DNA from: an uncultured Lysobacteraceae bacterium
GTDB taxonomy: Bacteria; Pseudomonadota; Gammaproteobacteria; Xanthomonadales; Rhodanobacteraceae
Assembly (NCBI GenBank): GCA_946480705.1
Contig: CAMLLF010000034.1
Location: 1-12,666, forward strand
Direction of reading: 5' to 3'
Length of the DNA stretch: 12,666 nt
The position numbers were made by a program, and so were the translations under genes. A model generated the notes under the pieces. The model was not told the DNA's origin. It did no database searches and worked only from the letters and a program-made list of their open reading frames with translations. Shown here piece by piece: positions 1 through 6,209 of the stretch; the stretch's first letter is position 1, and each line of letters begins with the position of its first letter.

Positions 1-2
1 GC

Positions 3-200
3 GTCAGCCTGATCCTGCACCGCATCGGCGAGCTGAGCCCCGAGGGCCACATCGTCATGATCGACCCGCACGGCGAATATTCGGCGGCGTTCAAGGACTG
101 CGGCGAGCTGTTCAACGTCGACAATTTGCAGCTGCCCTACTGGCTGATGAACTTCGAGGAACATTGCGAAGTCTTCCTGACGAGCCATGACGACGAGCGG
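3..200 (+). CDS. HerA/DUF87-type ATPase, internal fragment
   Basis: The frame opening at base 3 reads an internal piece of a HerA-like P-loop ATPase, open at the left edge. It contains the hallmark IVMIDPHGEYS (Walker B-like strand with DPHGEY), followed by LPYWLMNFEE, a combination I recall from DUF87/HerA-domain ATP-binding proteins. HerA-family ATPases are hexameric DNA translocases acting in end resection or mobile-element biology; the exact subfamily cannot be told from about 65 residues. Homology appears to stop around FLTSHDDERQRD (about base 195-210). The same frame stays open to 1115, but that extension is arginine-rich antisense of rnfC and is not part of this protein. Walker A lies outside the window. 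The gene is therefore cut on both sides: by the window on the left and by an abrupt junction on the right. Confidence 0.7.
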
Positions 201-215
201 CAGCGCGACGCCCAT
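180..215. other. Abrupt junction between two gene interiors (possible chimera)
   Basis: To the left, + strand coding for a HerA/DUF87 ATPase ends in mid-domain. To the right, the - strand codes for rnfC, also broken in mid-domain just after its GGPLMG motif. Bases 198-212 (CGGCAGCGCGACGCC) make sense in both reading frames: RQRDA for the ATPase and GVALP for RnfC. This suggests the join happened across about 15 bases of shared sequence. No insertion sequence end, target duplication or recombinase gene is visible. Either an assembly misjoin or a natural microhomology-driven rearrangement could produce this. Confidence 0.6.
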
Positions 216-1199
216 GAGCGGGCCGCCGAGCACGAGCCGCGCCGCGTCGGGCGCATAGCCGCCGGCCGCCTCGATCAGCGCCGACACCGGAGTGCCGATG
301 CGCACCTCGAAAACGCCGGCGCCCGCGACGCCGCGACCGGCCACGCTGACGAGCCGCGCGGTCACGGCCTCGCCGGCCGCGACCGCGCGCCACGCGGCTG
401 CGGCCGTGGCAACGTTCTGCACGGCGATGCCGATGTCGACCGGCCAGCGCCCGGCCGGCACTTCGCGCGCGCAGAGCACTTCGACGAGCTGCCGCTCGCC
501 GCCCTGCGGGTAGACGGTCGGAACCCGTGCGAGCGTGATCTGCGGATGACCGGCGAGGGCGGCCTGCACGGCCGCGGCGGCTTCGTGCATGCGGTCCTCG
601 AGCGCGATGACCGCACGCGACGCGCCGGCGATGCGCGCAAGCACCGCGGTACCGGCGACGACGTCGGCCGCGTACGCGCGCAGCAGCGCCTCGTCGCAGC
701 CGATGTAGGGCTCGCACTCCGCGCCGTTGACGATCAGCAGTTCGACCGGAGCCGCGAGTTTCTGCGCGGCCGGAAATCCGGCGCCGCCGAGTCCGATCAC
801 GCCGGCCTCGGCCAGCCGGCGGCGCAGAACGGCCGGGTCGGCCTGCTGTCCGTCGAGCGGCGGCAGTTGCACCGCTTCATCGCTGCCGTCGGGTTCGAGC
901 ACGAGGTGAGGCGCGCTCCGGGCATCTCGCGTCGCGGTCGCGCGCTCCTCGATCGCGACGACGAGCCCGGCGGCCGGCGCCGGCAGCACGGTCGCGAGCG
1001 CGTCCGCCGCGTGAGCCAGCGGCTCGCCGCGGCGCACGCGCCGGCCCGGCGCGACGTGCGCGAACAGGGCGCCTCCGGCGTCGTCCACGAGCGGCAGATA
1101 AAGCCTCGCGGGTAGCGGACACGGACGTATCGCGGTCGGAACGTGCGTGCGCGGCAGCGCGGCCGGCGCGAGGCCGCCGTGAATGCGGTGCAATGACAT
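198..1199 (-). CDS. rnfC: RnfC/RsxC electron transport subunit, 3'-truncated
   Basis: Reading the - strand from the ATG at 1199 gives about 334 residues matching the N-terminal and SLBB-type parts of RnfC, the NADH/FMN-binding subunit of the Rnf (Rsx) membrane complex. That complex moves electrons between NADH and ferredoxin, or keeps SoxR reduced in enterics. Diagnostic stretches are RIHGGL near the N-terminus, GVIGLGGAGFPAAQKL, LLIVNGAECEPYIGCDE, YPQGGERQL, and LGGPLMGVALP at the end. The family continues with a segment carrying two CxxCxxCxxxCP [4Fe-4S] motifs; these are absent because the sequence changes identity near base 198. The frame stays open to the left edge only because it runs antisense through the ATPase fragment. 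The start is chosen by the family N-terminus; there is no good Shine-Dalgarno, but a -10-like element lies 6 bases upstream. It is divergent from yajC, with a 166-base spacer. No other rnf genes are in the window. Confidence 0.85.
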
Positions 1200-1205
1200 G
1201 CCCGG

Positions 1206-1211
1206 ATTGTA
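1206..1211 (-). promoter_or_regulatory. Candidate -10 element for rnfC (possibly leaderless)
   Basis: On the - strand the hexamer TACAAT (5 of 6 matches to TATAAT) ends 6 bases before the rnfC ATG. Transcription from it would start at or within a base or two of the initiation codon, giving a leaderless message. That would fit the lack of a Shine-Dalgarno sequence. No convincing -35 hexamer is visible at 16-18 bases upstream, so this is only a candidate. Confidence 0.35.
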
Positions 1212-1303
1212 GGCGGCATCGCGGCGGCGGGGCACGGGTTGCGGCCTTGAAGCCGGCGGGCCCAGCCTCCACGCCTTGCGGTGCGCGGGGTCGGGCCACA
1301 TGG

Positions 1304-1309
1304 CATACT
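1304..1309 (+). promoter_or_regulatory. Weak candidate -10 for the yajC operon
   Basis: CATACT matches TATAAT at 4 of 6 positions in an otherwise very GC-rich spacer and sits 57 bases before the yajC start. A TTGCGG at 1276-1281 is spaced 22 bases away, too far for a normal -35. The assignment rests on position and local AT content only. Confidence 0.25.
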
Positions 1310-1365
1310 GCGCGACTTTGCAAGGCCGGGCAGATCGGCGTCCGGCTCCAACCAGCGAGAACACC

Positions 1366-1701
1366 ATGGACTTTCTGATTTCGACGGCGCAGGCCCAGGC
1401 CGCGCCGGGTGCGCCGCCCGCGGGCGGCGGCATGAGCTCCATCTTCATGATGATCGCCATGTTCGCGATCTTCTATTTCATGCTGATCCGTCCGCAGATG
1501 AAGCGCGCCAAGGAACAGCGTTCCATGATCGCGGCGCTCGCCAAGGGCGACGAGGTCGCGACGACGACCGGCATGCTCGGAACGATCACCGAGATCAGCG
1601 AGTCCTACGTCAGCGTCGAGATCGCGCCGAACGTCGTGGTCAAGCTGCAGAAGCAGGCCATCACGGCCGTGCTGCCCAAGGGCACGCTGAAGTCCGCTTG
1701 A
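1366..1701 (+). CDS. yajC: Preprotein translocase subunit YajC
   Basis: A 111-residue protein with the standard YajC layout: a short N-terminus rich in Ala, Gly and Pro, one membrane segment at about residues 26-42 (SSIFMMIAMFAIFYFMLIRP), then a small cytoplasmic domain. That domain contains RPQMKRAKEQ, a GDEVATTTGMLGTI turn and a C-terminal basic/hydrophobic tail. YajC associates with SecD and SecF as the SecDF-YajC accessory complex of the SecYEG translocon and has also been seen with AcrB. An in-frame GTG/ATG extension upstream is open, but the ATG at 1366 gives the family N-terminus. The Shine-Dalgarno is weak (GAGA-like, about 7 bases upstream). It heads yajC-secD-secF. In many gammaproteobacteria queA and tgt precede it; here the upstream neighbour is a divergent rnfC. 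Confidence 0.97.
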   Translation: MDFLISTAQAQAAPGAPPAGGGMSSIFMMIAMFAIFYFMLIRPQMKRAKEQRSMIAALAKGDEVATTTGMLGTITEISESYVSVEIAPNVVVKLQKQAITAVLPKGTLKSA

Positions 1702-1707
1702 CCCTCG

Positions 1708-1738
1708 CTGCGCCGGTGATCCCGGCGCAGTTCGTTTT
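1708..1738 (+). terminator. Terminator-like hairpin between yajC and secD
   Basis: CTGCGCCGG (1708-1716) pairs perfectly with CCGGCGCAG (1722-1730) around a 5-base loop, giving a 9-bp GC-rich stem. It is followed at once by TTCGTTTT (1731-1738). It begins 6 bases after the yajC stop. The form is that of an intrinsic terminator with an interrupted U-tract, probably leaky. Placed inside the operon, it would favour yajC over secDF transcript. Confidence 0.5.
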
Positions 1739-1756
1739 CCGATTGTCGATACGTGC

Positions 1757-1772
1757 GCGGCCGGGGGGCCGC
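1757..1772 (+). other. Short GC hairpin in the secD leader
   Basis: GCGGCC (1757-1762) and GGCCGC (1767-1772) form a perfect 6-bp stem with a GGGG loop, 28 bases before the secD start. No T-tract follows, so it is not a terminator. It could protect the 5' end of a processed secDF message or may be incidental in GC-rich DNA. Confidence 0.3.
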
Positions 1773-1800
1773 CACGCCGGATCAACCTGGGATTCATGGC

Positions 1801-3663
1801 ATGAACGAGTTTCCCCGCTGGAAATACGCGCTGGTTGTCGTGGCGCTGCTGTTCGGATTCCTTTACGCGCTGCCGAACCTGTTCCCGAAGGAACCGGCCG
1901 TGCAGATCTCGGCCAATCGCGACCACACGGTCGATGTTGCGCTGAAGGAAAAGGCGCAAGGCATCCTTGAAGCGCAGAAGATCGCGTTCAAGTCGATCGA
2001 GCTCGACGGCGACCGTCTGCTCGTGCGCCTCAACAGCGGCAGTGATCAGGATGTTGCCGGCGCGGCGCTGCGTGAAGGTCTGGGACAGGGCTATACGACG
2101 GCGCTGAATCTCGCCTCGACCGTGCCGCACTGGCTGCTCGCGATCCGCGCCGACAGCATGCCGCTGGGCCTCGACCTGCAAGGTGGCGTGCACTTCCTCA
2201 TGGAAGTCGACCAGAAGGCCGTGCTGGAAAAGCGCGAAACCCAGTACGTCGAAGAGGTCAAATCGATCGCGCGCGACAAGAAGATTCCGGGCGTGACCGC
2301 GAATCGCACGCCGGCCGGCATCGCCGTTACGGCGCGCACCGCCGAGGCGCGCGACCAGCTCGCCGCGGAGATCGCGAAGGCCTCTCCGGAGCTGCAGATT
2401 GCCAACGGCAATACCACGGCCGACGCATTCTCGCTGAACCTCAAGATCAGCGAAGCCAAGCTCCGCGAGATCGCGACCGACACGATCCGCCAGAACGTCG
2501 GCACGCTGCGCAACCGCATCAGCGCGCTCGGCGAACCCGTCATCGCGCAGCAGGGCGATTCGCGCATCGTCATCGAACTGCCGGGCGTGCAGGACACGGC
2601 GCTCGCGAAGCGTCTGCTCGGCGCGACCGCGACGCTCGAATGGCATGCGCTCGACCAGTCCTCGACGAACGCCGCCGAAGTCGCCGCGGGCGCGGCATCC
2701 GCGCCGTCCGACGCGAAGCTCTACTACTACCGCAAGGACCGCCAGCCGTACCTGCTGAAGAAGAAGACCATCGTCACCGGCGACGATCTCGTGCATGCGG
2801 CCTCGATGCCCGACCCGACCAGCGGCACGCCTGCCGTGTCGATGAAGCTCAATGCGAAGGGCGGCCAGCGCATGCTCGACTTCACGCTGCAGAACGTCGG
2901 CAAGCCGATGGCCGTCGTCTACACCGAGCGCATTCCCGAGGTGAAGATCGTCGACGGCAAGGAAGTGCGTTCGAACCGCACCAAGGAAGAAATCATCAGC
3001 ATCGCGACGATCCAGGGCGTGTTCGGCGCGCAGTTCCAGACCACGGGCCTGGACAGCATGAAGGAAGCCTCGGAACTCGCGCTGCTGCTCAAGGCCGGCT
3101 CGCTCGCCGCGCCGGTCGACATCGTCGAGGAACGCGTGATCGGCGCGAGCCTCGGCGCCGACAACATCCGCAAGGGCGTGCTCGCGGTGATTCTCGCCGT
3201 TGCACTCGTCGTGATCTTCGTCGGCATCTACTACAAGCTGTTCGGCCTTATCGCCGACGTCGGCCTGCTGCTGAATCTCGTGCTGCTCGTCGCGATCCTG
3301 TCGGTTTTCGGAGCGACGCTGACCCTGCCCGGCATCGCCGGCATCGTGCTGACACTCGGCATGGCGATCGACGCGAACGTGCTGATCTGCGAGCGCATCC
3401 GCGAGGAACTGCGCAACGGCTCGACGCCGATGGCCGCGATCAGCCGCGGCTACGACAAGGCCTGGGCGACGATTCTCGACGCGAACGTCACGCACCTGAT
3501 TGCCGCGTTCGGCCTCATGGCCTTCGGCTCGGGTCCGATCAAGGGCTTCGCCATCACGCTCGCGATCGGCATCGTGACCTCGATGTTCACGTCGGTCATG
3601 GTCACGCACGTGCTCGTCGGCCTCATTTTCAGCGGCCGTCGCGTCAAGTCGCTGTCGGTCTGA
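1801..3663 (+). CDS. secD: Protein translocase subunit SecD
   Basis: A 620-residue inner-membrane protein of the RND superfamily, close to the E. coli SecD length. With SecF it uses the proton gradient to assist late steps of Sec-dependent export on the periplasmic side. Visible layout: TM1 at about residues 9-27; a large periplasmic region with the P1 signature PLGLDLQGGVHFLMEVD (about 121-137); and five clustered C-terminal membrane segments from about residue 459. These carry the SecD/SecF motif GMAIDANVLICERIREE (about 520-536), including the conserved Asp of the proton path. The ATG at 1801 is chosen because it gives the usual N-terminus before TM1; an upstream in-frame GTG at 1753 would add unconserved residues and overlap the leader hairpin. 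A GGGA element lies 8 bases upstream. secF follows after 16 bases. Confidence 0.98.
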   Translation: MNEFPRWKYALVVVALLFGFLYALPNLFPKEPAVQISANRDHTVDVALKEKAQGILEAQKIAFKSIELDGDRLLVRLNSGSDQDVAGAALREGLGQGYTTALNLASTVPHWLLAIRADSMPLGLDLQGGVHFLMEVDQKAVLEKRETQYVEEVKSIARDKKIPGVTANRTPAGIAVTARTAEARDQLAAEIAKASPELQIANGNTTADAFSLNLKISEAKLREIATDTIRQNVGTLRNRISALGEPVIAQQGDSRIVIELPGVQDTALAKRLLGATATLEWHALDQSSTNAAEVAAGAASAPSDAKLYYYRKDRQPYLLKKKTIVTGDDLVHAASMPDPTSGTPAVSMKLNAKGGQRMLDFTLQNVGKPMAVVYTERIPEVKIVDGKEVRSNRTKEEIISIATIQGVFGAQFQTTGLDSMKEASELALLLKAGSLAAPVDIVEERVIGASLGADNIRKGVLAVILAVALVVIFVGIYYKLFGLIADVGLLLNLVLLVAILSVFGATLTLPGIAGIVLTLGMAIDANVLICERIREELRNGSTPMAAISRGYDKAWATILDANVTHLIAAFGLMAFGSGPIKGFAITLAIGIVTSMFTSVMVTHVLVGLIFSGRRVKSLSV

Positions 3664-3679
3664 ACCAGGAAGTCGTCCC

Positions 3680-4654
3680 ATGGAACTCTTCAAGTCCGAA
3701 ACCAACGTCGACTTCATGGCCTGGCGCAAGCTGAGCCTGACCCTGTCGGCCGTCTTCTGCGTGCTCGCCGCGGCCATCATCTTCGTGCGCGGTCTCGACT
3801 ACGGCCTCGATTTCGAGGGCGGCGCGATGATCGAAGTGAAATACCAGACGCCGGCAGAAATCGCCGACGTCCGCAGCGCGCTGGACGGCGCCGGCTTCGA
3901 AGGCGCAGTCGTGCAGAGTCTCGGCGTGCCGACCGACTACGCGATCCGCATCAAGCCGCACGTTGAAGATTCGAGCGATGCGTCGAAGGCAGCTGTCGAA
4001 AGCAAGGCTGCGACGGACAAGATCGCGACCGAAGTGCAGGCTGCACTCAGCAAGACGCGCACGGACGTCAAGGTCACGCGCAGCGACTTCGTCGGCCCGA
4101 GCGTCGGTGAGGAACTGCGCGAACAGGGCCTCGTCGCCGTGCTGTTCGTGATCCTCGGCATCATGGTCTACCTGTGGCTGCGCTTCGAATGGCGCTTCGC
4201 CGTCGCCGCGGTCGCCAGCGAAATCCACGACACGCTGATCACCGTCGGCATCTTCGCGCTGACCGCGCGCGAGTTCGACCTGCCGGCGCTGGCCGCCGTG
4301 CTGTCGGTCGTCGGCTACTCGATCAACGACAAGGTCGTCGTGTTCGACCGCGTGCGCGAAATCTTCCGTTCTTCGCGCAAGGGCGAGCCGTACGAAATCC
4401 TCAACCGCTCGATCAACTCGACCATGTCGCGCACGATCATGACCGGCCTGACGACGGGCCTCGCGGTCGGCACGCTGTACTTCGTCGGCGGTCCGGCGCT
4501 CGAGAACTTCGGCCTCATCATGCTGATCGGTATCTTCGTCGGCACGCTGTCGTCGATCTTCTTCGCGAACCCGATCCTGCTGTGGCTCGGCGTGTCCAAG
4601 CAGGACCTCATGCCGAAGACCAAGGAAGATCCGGAACTCGCGGCACGTCCGTAA
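3680..4654 (+). CDS. secF: Protein translocase subunit SecF
   Basis: A 324-residue partner of SecD, the usual length. Features in order: TM1 at about residues 18-36; the SecF signature GLDFEGGAMIEVKY (about 42-55); a periplasmic domain with a lysine- and alanine-rich stretch near residues 95-125; then five membrane segments containing VVGYSINDKVVVFDRVREI (about 210-228). The Asp and Arg there belong to the conserved proton-relay region. A good AGGAAG Shine-Dalgarno (3667-3672) lies 7 bases before the ATG and just past the secD stop, so the two genes are almost certainly co-transcribed and translated in step. A strong terminator follows 21 bases after the stop. Confidence 0.98.
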   Translation: MELFKSETNVDFMAWRKLSLTLSAVFCVLAAAIIFVRGLDYGLDFEGGAMIEVKYQTPAEIADVRSALDGAGFEGAVVQSLGVPTDYAIRIKPHVEDSSDASKAAVESKAATDKIATEVQAALSKTRTDVKVTRSDFVGPSVGEELREQGLVAVLFVILGIMVYLWLRFEWRFAVAAVASEIHDTLITVGIFALTAREFDLPALAAVLSVVGYSINDKVVVFDRVREIFRSSRKGEPYEILNRSINSTMSRTIMTGLTTGLAVGTLYFVGGPALENFGLIMLIGIFVGTLSSIFFANPILLWLGVSKQDLMPKTKEDPELAARP

Positions 4655-4675
4655 GCGTCGCGTTGACTGTTCAAG

Positions 4676-4709
4676 CGAAACGGCCCGGGAAACCGGGCCG
4701 TTTCGTTTT
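4676..4709 (+). terminator. Intrinsic terminator of the yajC-secDF operon
   Basis: A perfect 13-bp stem (4676-4688 with 4693-4705) is closed by a GAAA tetraloop, a GNRA-type loop. The stem core is CGGCCCGG/CCGGGCCG with an AAA/TTT base, and TTTT follows at 4706-4709. It starts 21 bases after secF. This is the clearest terminator in the window. Confidence 0.93.
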
Positions 4710-4746
4710 GCGGACATGGGAGCCGCGAGGGATTGGCCCTCTTTAG

Positions 4747-4778
4747 CCCTCTCCTCCGAGCCAGCTCGGGGGTGAGGG
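4747..4778. repeat. REP-like long hairpin
   Basis: A 14-base arm (4747-4760) and its partner (4765-4778) pair at 13 of 14 positions, counting one G-T wobble, around a CCAG loop. The inner core CCGAG/CTCGG is perfect and the outer part is CCCTC/GAGGG. A second GTGAGGGGAG follows directly. Pyrimidine-rich CCCTCTCC palindromes of this kind are typical dispersed extragenic repeats in Xanthomonadales-like genomes. Only one full copy is visible here. Confidence 0.5.
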
Positions 4779-4940
4779 GGGTGAGGGGAGAAACATCAGC
4801 GCGCGCGGCGCCAAGGGTCTCGCGATCGACGAGGCGAGCCGGTGAAGAACGCGCAAATGTTTCGCAGGACGCACGCTCGTTTCGGCGAGCGGCTTCCTGC
4901 GCGGTCTTCGCGCCGTCAGATCACTTCGGGATTACTGGCG

Positions 4941-4956
4941 CTGTATATCCGTACAG
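4941..4956. promoter_or_regulatory. LexA-box-like palindrome
   Basis: CTGTATATCCGTACAG has the CTG-N10-CAG form of the enterobacterial SOS box. Its outer 5-base arms CTGTA/TACAG are perfect, and it agrees with the CTGTATATATATACAG consensus at 13 of 16 positions. It lies in noncoding DNA 32 bases before a 41-codon ORF. Some Xanthomonadales LexA proteins prefer a different motif, and no known SOS gene is adjacent, so its role is uncertain. Confidence 0.4.
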
Positions 4957-4988
4957 ACGGAAATCGTGCTGCCCGGAACACGAAAACG

Positions 4989-5114
4989 ATGCCGATTTCA
5001 ACGAGCGAGGCGGGTGCCTGCTCGGGCGGTACTACCGCTACCGAGTTCTGCGGGTCGTACCGGACGATCGCTGCGGACGTATGTGTGTTGAGACGGTCGT
5101 GTCATCACGGTTGA
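4989..5114 (+). CDS. Doubtful 41-codon ORF after the LexA-like site
   Basis: An ATG with GGAA 10 bases upstream opens a 41-residue frame (MPISTSEAGAC..., containing four Cys) that ends at 5114. I recognise no family, signal peptide or membrane segment. Its only support is position downstream of the LexA-box-like palindrome. The opposite strand is also open and looks at least as protein-like, so this may well not be a gene. Confidence 0.15.
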   Translation: MPISTSEAGACSGGTTATEFCGSYRTIAADVCVLRRSCHHG

Positions 5115-5123
5115 TCGGGAACA

Positions 5124-5138
5124 CCCCCCCCCCGGGGG
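5124..5138. repeat. C10G5 homopolymer tract
   Basis: Ten consecutive C residues are followed by five G. Such a run is rare in this window and is prone to polymerase slippage and sequencing error. It falls inside the noncoding or decayed stretch, where a one-base change would alter which long frames appear open. Confidence 0.9.
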
Positions 5139-5155
5139 CGGACGCGAAGTGCCGC

Positions 5156-5185
5156 CGACGCCAGCAGGATTTCAAGCTGGCGTCG
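5156..5185. repeat. Perfect 10-bp inverted repeat
   Basis: CGACGCCAGC (5156-5165) and GCTGGCGTCG (5176-5185) are perfect reverse complements around the 10-base loop AGGATTTCAA. No T-tract follows on either strand, so this is not a standard terminator. It could be a REP unit, a recombination or protein-binding site, or the relic of an RNA hairpin. Confidence 0.6.
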
Positions 5186-5392
5186 ACCACGCCGTAGTCC
5201 AGCCAGTTCTTGTGGAGCTTCTTCGGCAAGCGCTTCGAGCGAGCGGCCAGTCGTCAATGGCGTCGTCGTCCGACGCTGCTGCCTGGCGATGTGCCGGCAA
5301 CTCTAGAGAAGGATTCGCCATGTGGCCGAGCACTCGAACCCCGGCCGCGTCGCCATGGCGTTCGTTTCGAATCCCGTCGCCGGAGCATTCGC

Positions 5393-6031
5393 ATGCGCTT
5401 CCTGTTCGCCCTCGTTCCGCTGCTGGTTTCGCCGTCGCTTCCCGCCGCCGACGGCTACGGCATGACTTTCGGCAACAACACGAACGCATCGACCGGCGAC
5501 GGCGTCGTGTTCGTGACCTGCCACGGCCAGCCACGCACCGCGTCGGGCAGCTGCAACGCCTACACCGGCGACACGGCCTGCTCGACTCGCCTGCCGGTGC
5601 TTTGCCTCGACGTCGACGGGCGCGAACGTCCCGCGGGACTCCTCGTGCCGCCGCAGGGCGGCGGTGTCATGCCGGCGCCGTTCTATGCGGGTTGGGCGGC
5701 CGGCCGCGTTGCCGCGACGAAGCCGATCGCAGGCGTCGACCTGACCGGCCCCTCGGCCGCGGATGCGATCTGCCGCACGCAGTTCGGCAAGGGCTGGCGA
5801 ATGGCCGAATTCCACGACGGCCTCATCGACGACGCCGGCAATCGCGGCGGCTGGGCGTGGTATGCCCACGGGACGCTCGACACGACGACGCGCTATTGGG
5901 TCTGGATCAACGACACCCAGGCCAATTGCTGGAACGGCACTGGGCAGCAGATCGAAGCGGCGCCGAGGGTTTCAGGCAGCGGCGGCGTCAAGCGGTCCAC
6001 ACAGAAGATCGCGCGCGACAGGGACGAATGA
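5393..6031 (+). CDS. Secreted cysteine-rich protein of unknown function
   Basis: A 212-residue protein that I cannot assign to a named family. Residues 1-19 form a Sec signal peptide (MRFLFALVPLL... with a likely cut after the PAA at 17-19). The mature part has six cysteines, an even number suitable for three disulphides: VTC, GSC, TAC, VLC, AIC and ANC. Aromatic-rich blocks GWRMAEFHDG and RYWVWINDTQANCW look like a conserved core, and I recall similar blocks in uncharacterised secreted proteins of Lysobacterales. The spacing of Cys, Trp and WIND is loosely like a C-type lectin fold, which is speculation. The ATG at 5393 is supported by GGAG 7 bases upstream and by the signal peptide; the frame is open further upstream without merit. 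The last 30 or so residues, after ANCWN, look low in structure and may be read-through beyond an older stop. It stands alone, convergent with suhB. Confidence 0.75.
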   Translation: MRFLFALVPLLVSPSLPAADGYGMTFGNNTNASTGDGVVFVTCHGQPRTASGSCNAYTGDTACSTRLPVLCLDVDGRERPAGLLVPPQGGGVMPAPFYAGWAAGRVAATKPIAGVDLTGPSAADAICRTQFGKGWRMAEFHDGLIDDAGNRGGWAWYAHGTLDTTTRYWVWINDTQANCWNGTGQQIEAAPRVSGSGGVKRSTQKIARDRDE

Positions 6032-6209
6032 GTCATCAAGGAGCGCACCGCGCGGACGCCGCAACACCTGTTCGGGGGAACGGGAAGCGAGACTCAGGGC
6101 TCTAGCGAGGGGGGAGGGGGGCCAATGGTCCGCCTGCGTCCGCGCGATGCGTAGTCGTAGACGCGCGGGCGATGTATTTCCCCACTCCCGGATGCAGCGG
6201 CGAACGCTT

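Larger units (their letters stand above)
4779..5392. other. Long spacer without a recognisable gene
   Basis: This stretch of over 600 bases between the secF terminator/REP and the secreted-protein gene holds no gene I recognise. Several frames are open for 60-150 codons, but none has the codon pattern of its neighbours. On the - strand one frame reads fairly natural-looking protein on both sides of a TGATGA (about 5265-4916, for example RRGRRQLEILLASAALR and VRYDPQNSVAVVPPEQ). It has no credible start and contains in-frame stops, so it could be a decayed gene. Within the stretch I list separately a LexA-box-like palindrome, a 41-codon ORF, a C10G5 tract and a perfect inverted repeat. Local base use is less regular than in the flanking genes, consistent with decayed or imported DNA. 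Confidence 0.5.

Noticed and set aside
57..1115. Long + strand frame continuing from the ATPase fragment across rnfC
   Set aside because: After about base 210 the translation is low-complexity Arg-rich sequence antisense to rnfC; ATPase similarity ends there.
877..3780. Very long - strand open frame (967 codons) opposite secD and the start of rnfC/yajC
   Set aside because: It is Arg/His/Asp-rich antisense of secD created by high GC at third codon positions. No motifs, no Shine-Dalgarno, and the sense strand is an unmistakable SecD.
4655..5392. tRNA, riboswitch or other structured RNA gene in the long spacer
   Set aside because: I found no cloverleaf, T-loop consensus or known riboswitch core on either strand; only simple hairpins are visible.
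4732..6126. ATTGGCCC at 4732 and its inverse GGGCCAAT near 6119-6126 as terminal inverted repeats of a mobile element around the secreted-protein gene
   Set aside because: Identity is only 8 bases before decaying into pyrimidine-rich low-complexity sequence. There is no transposase and no target-site duplication that I can see.
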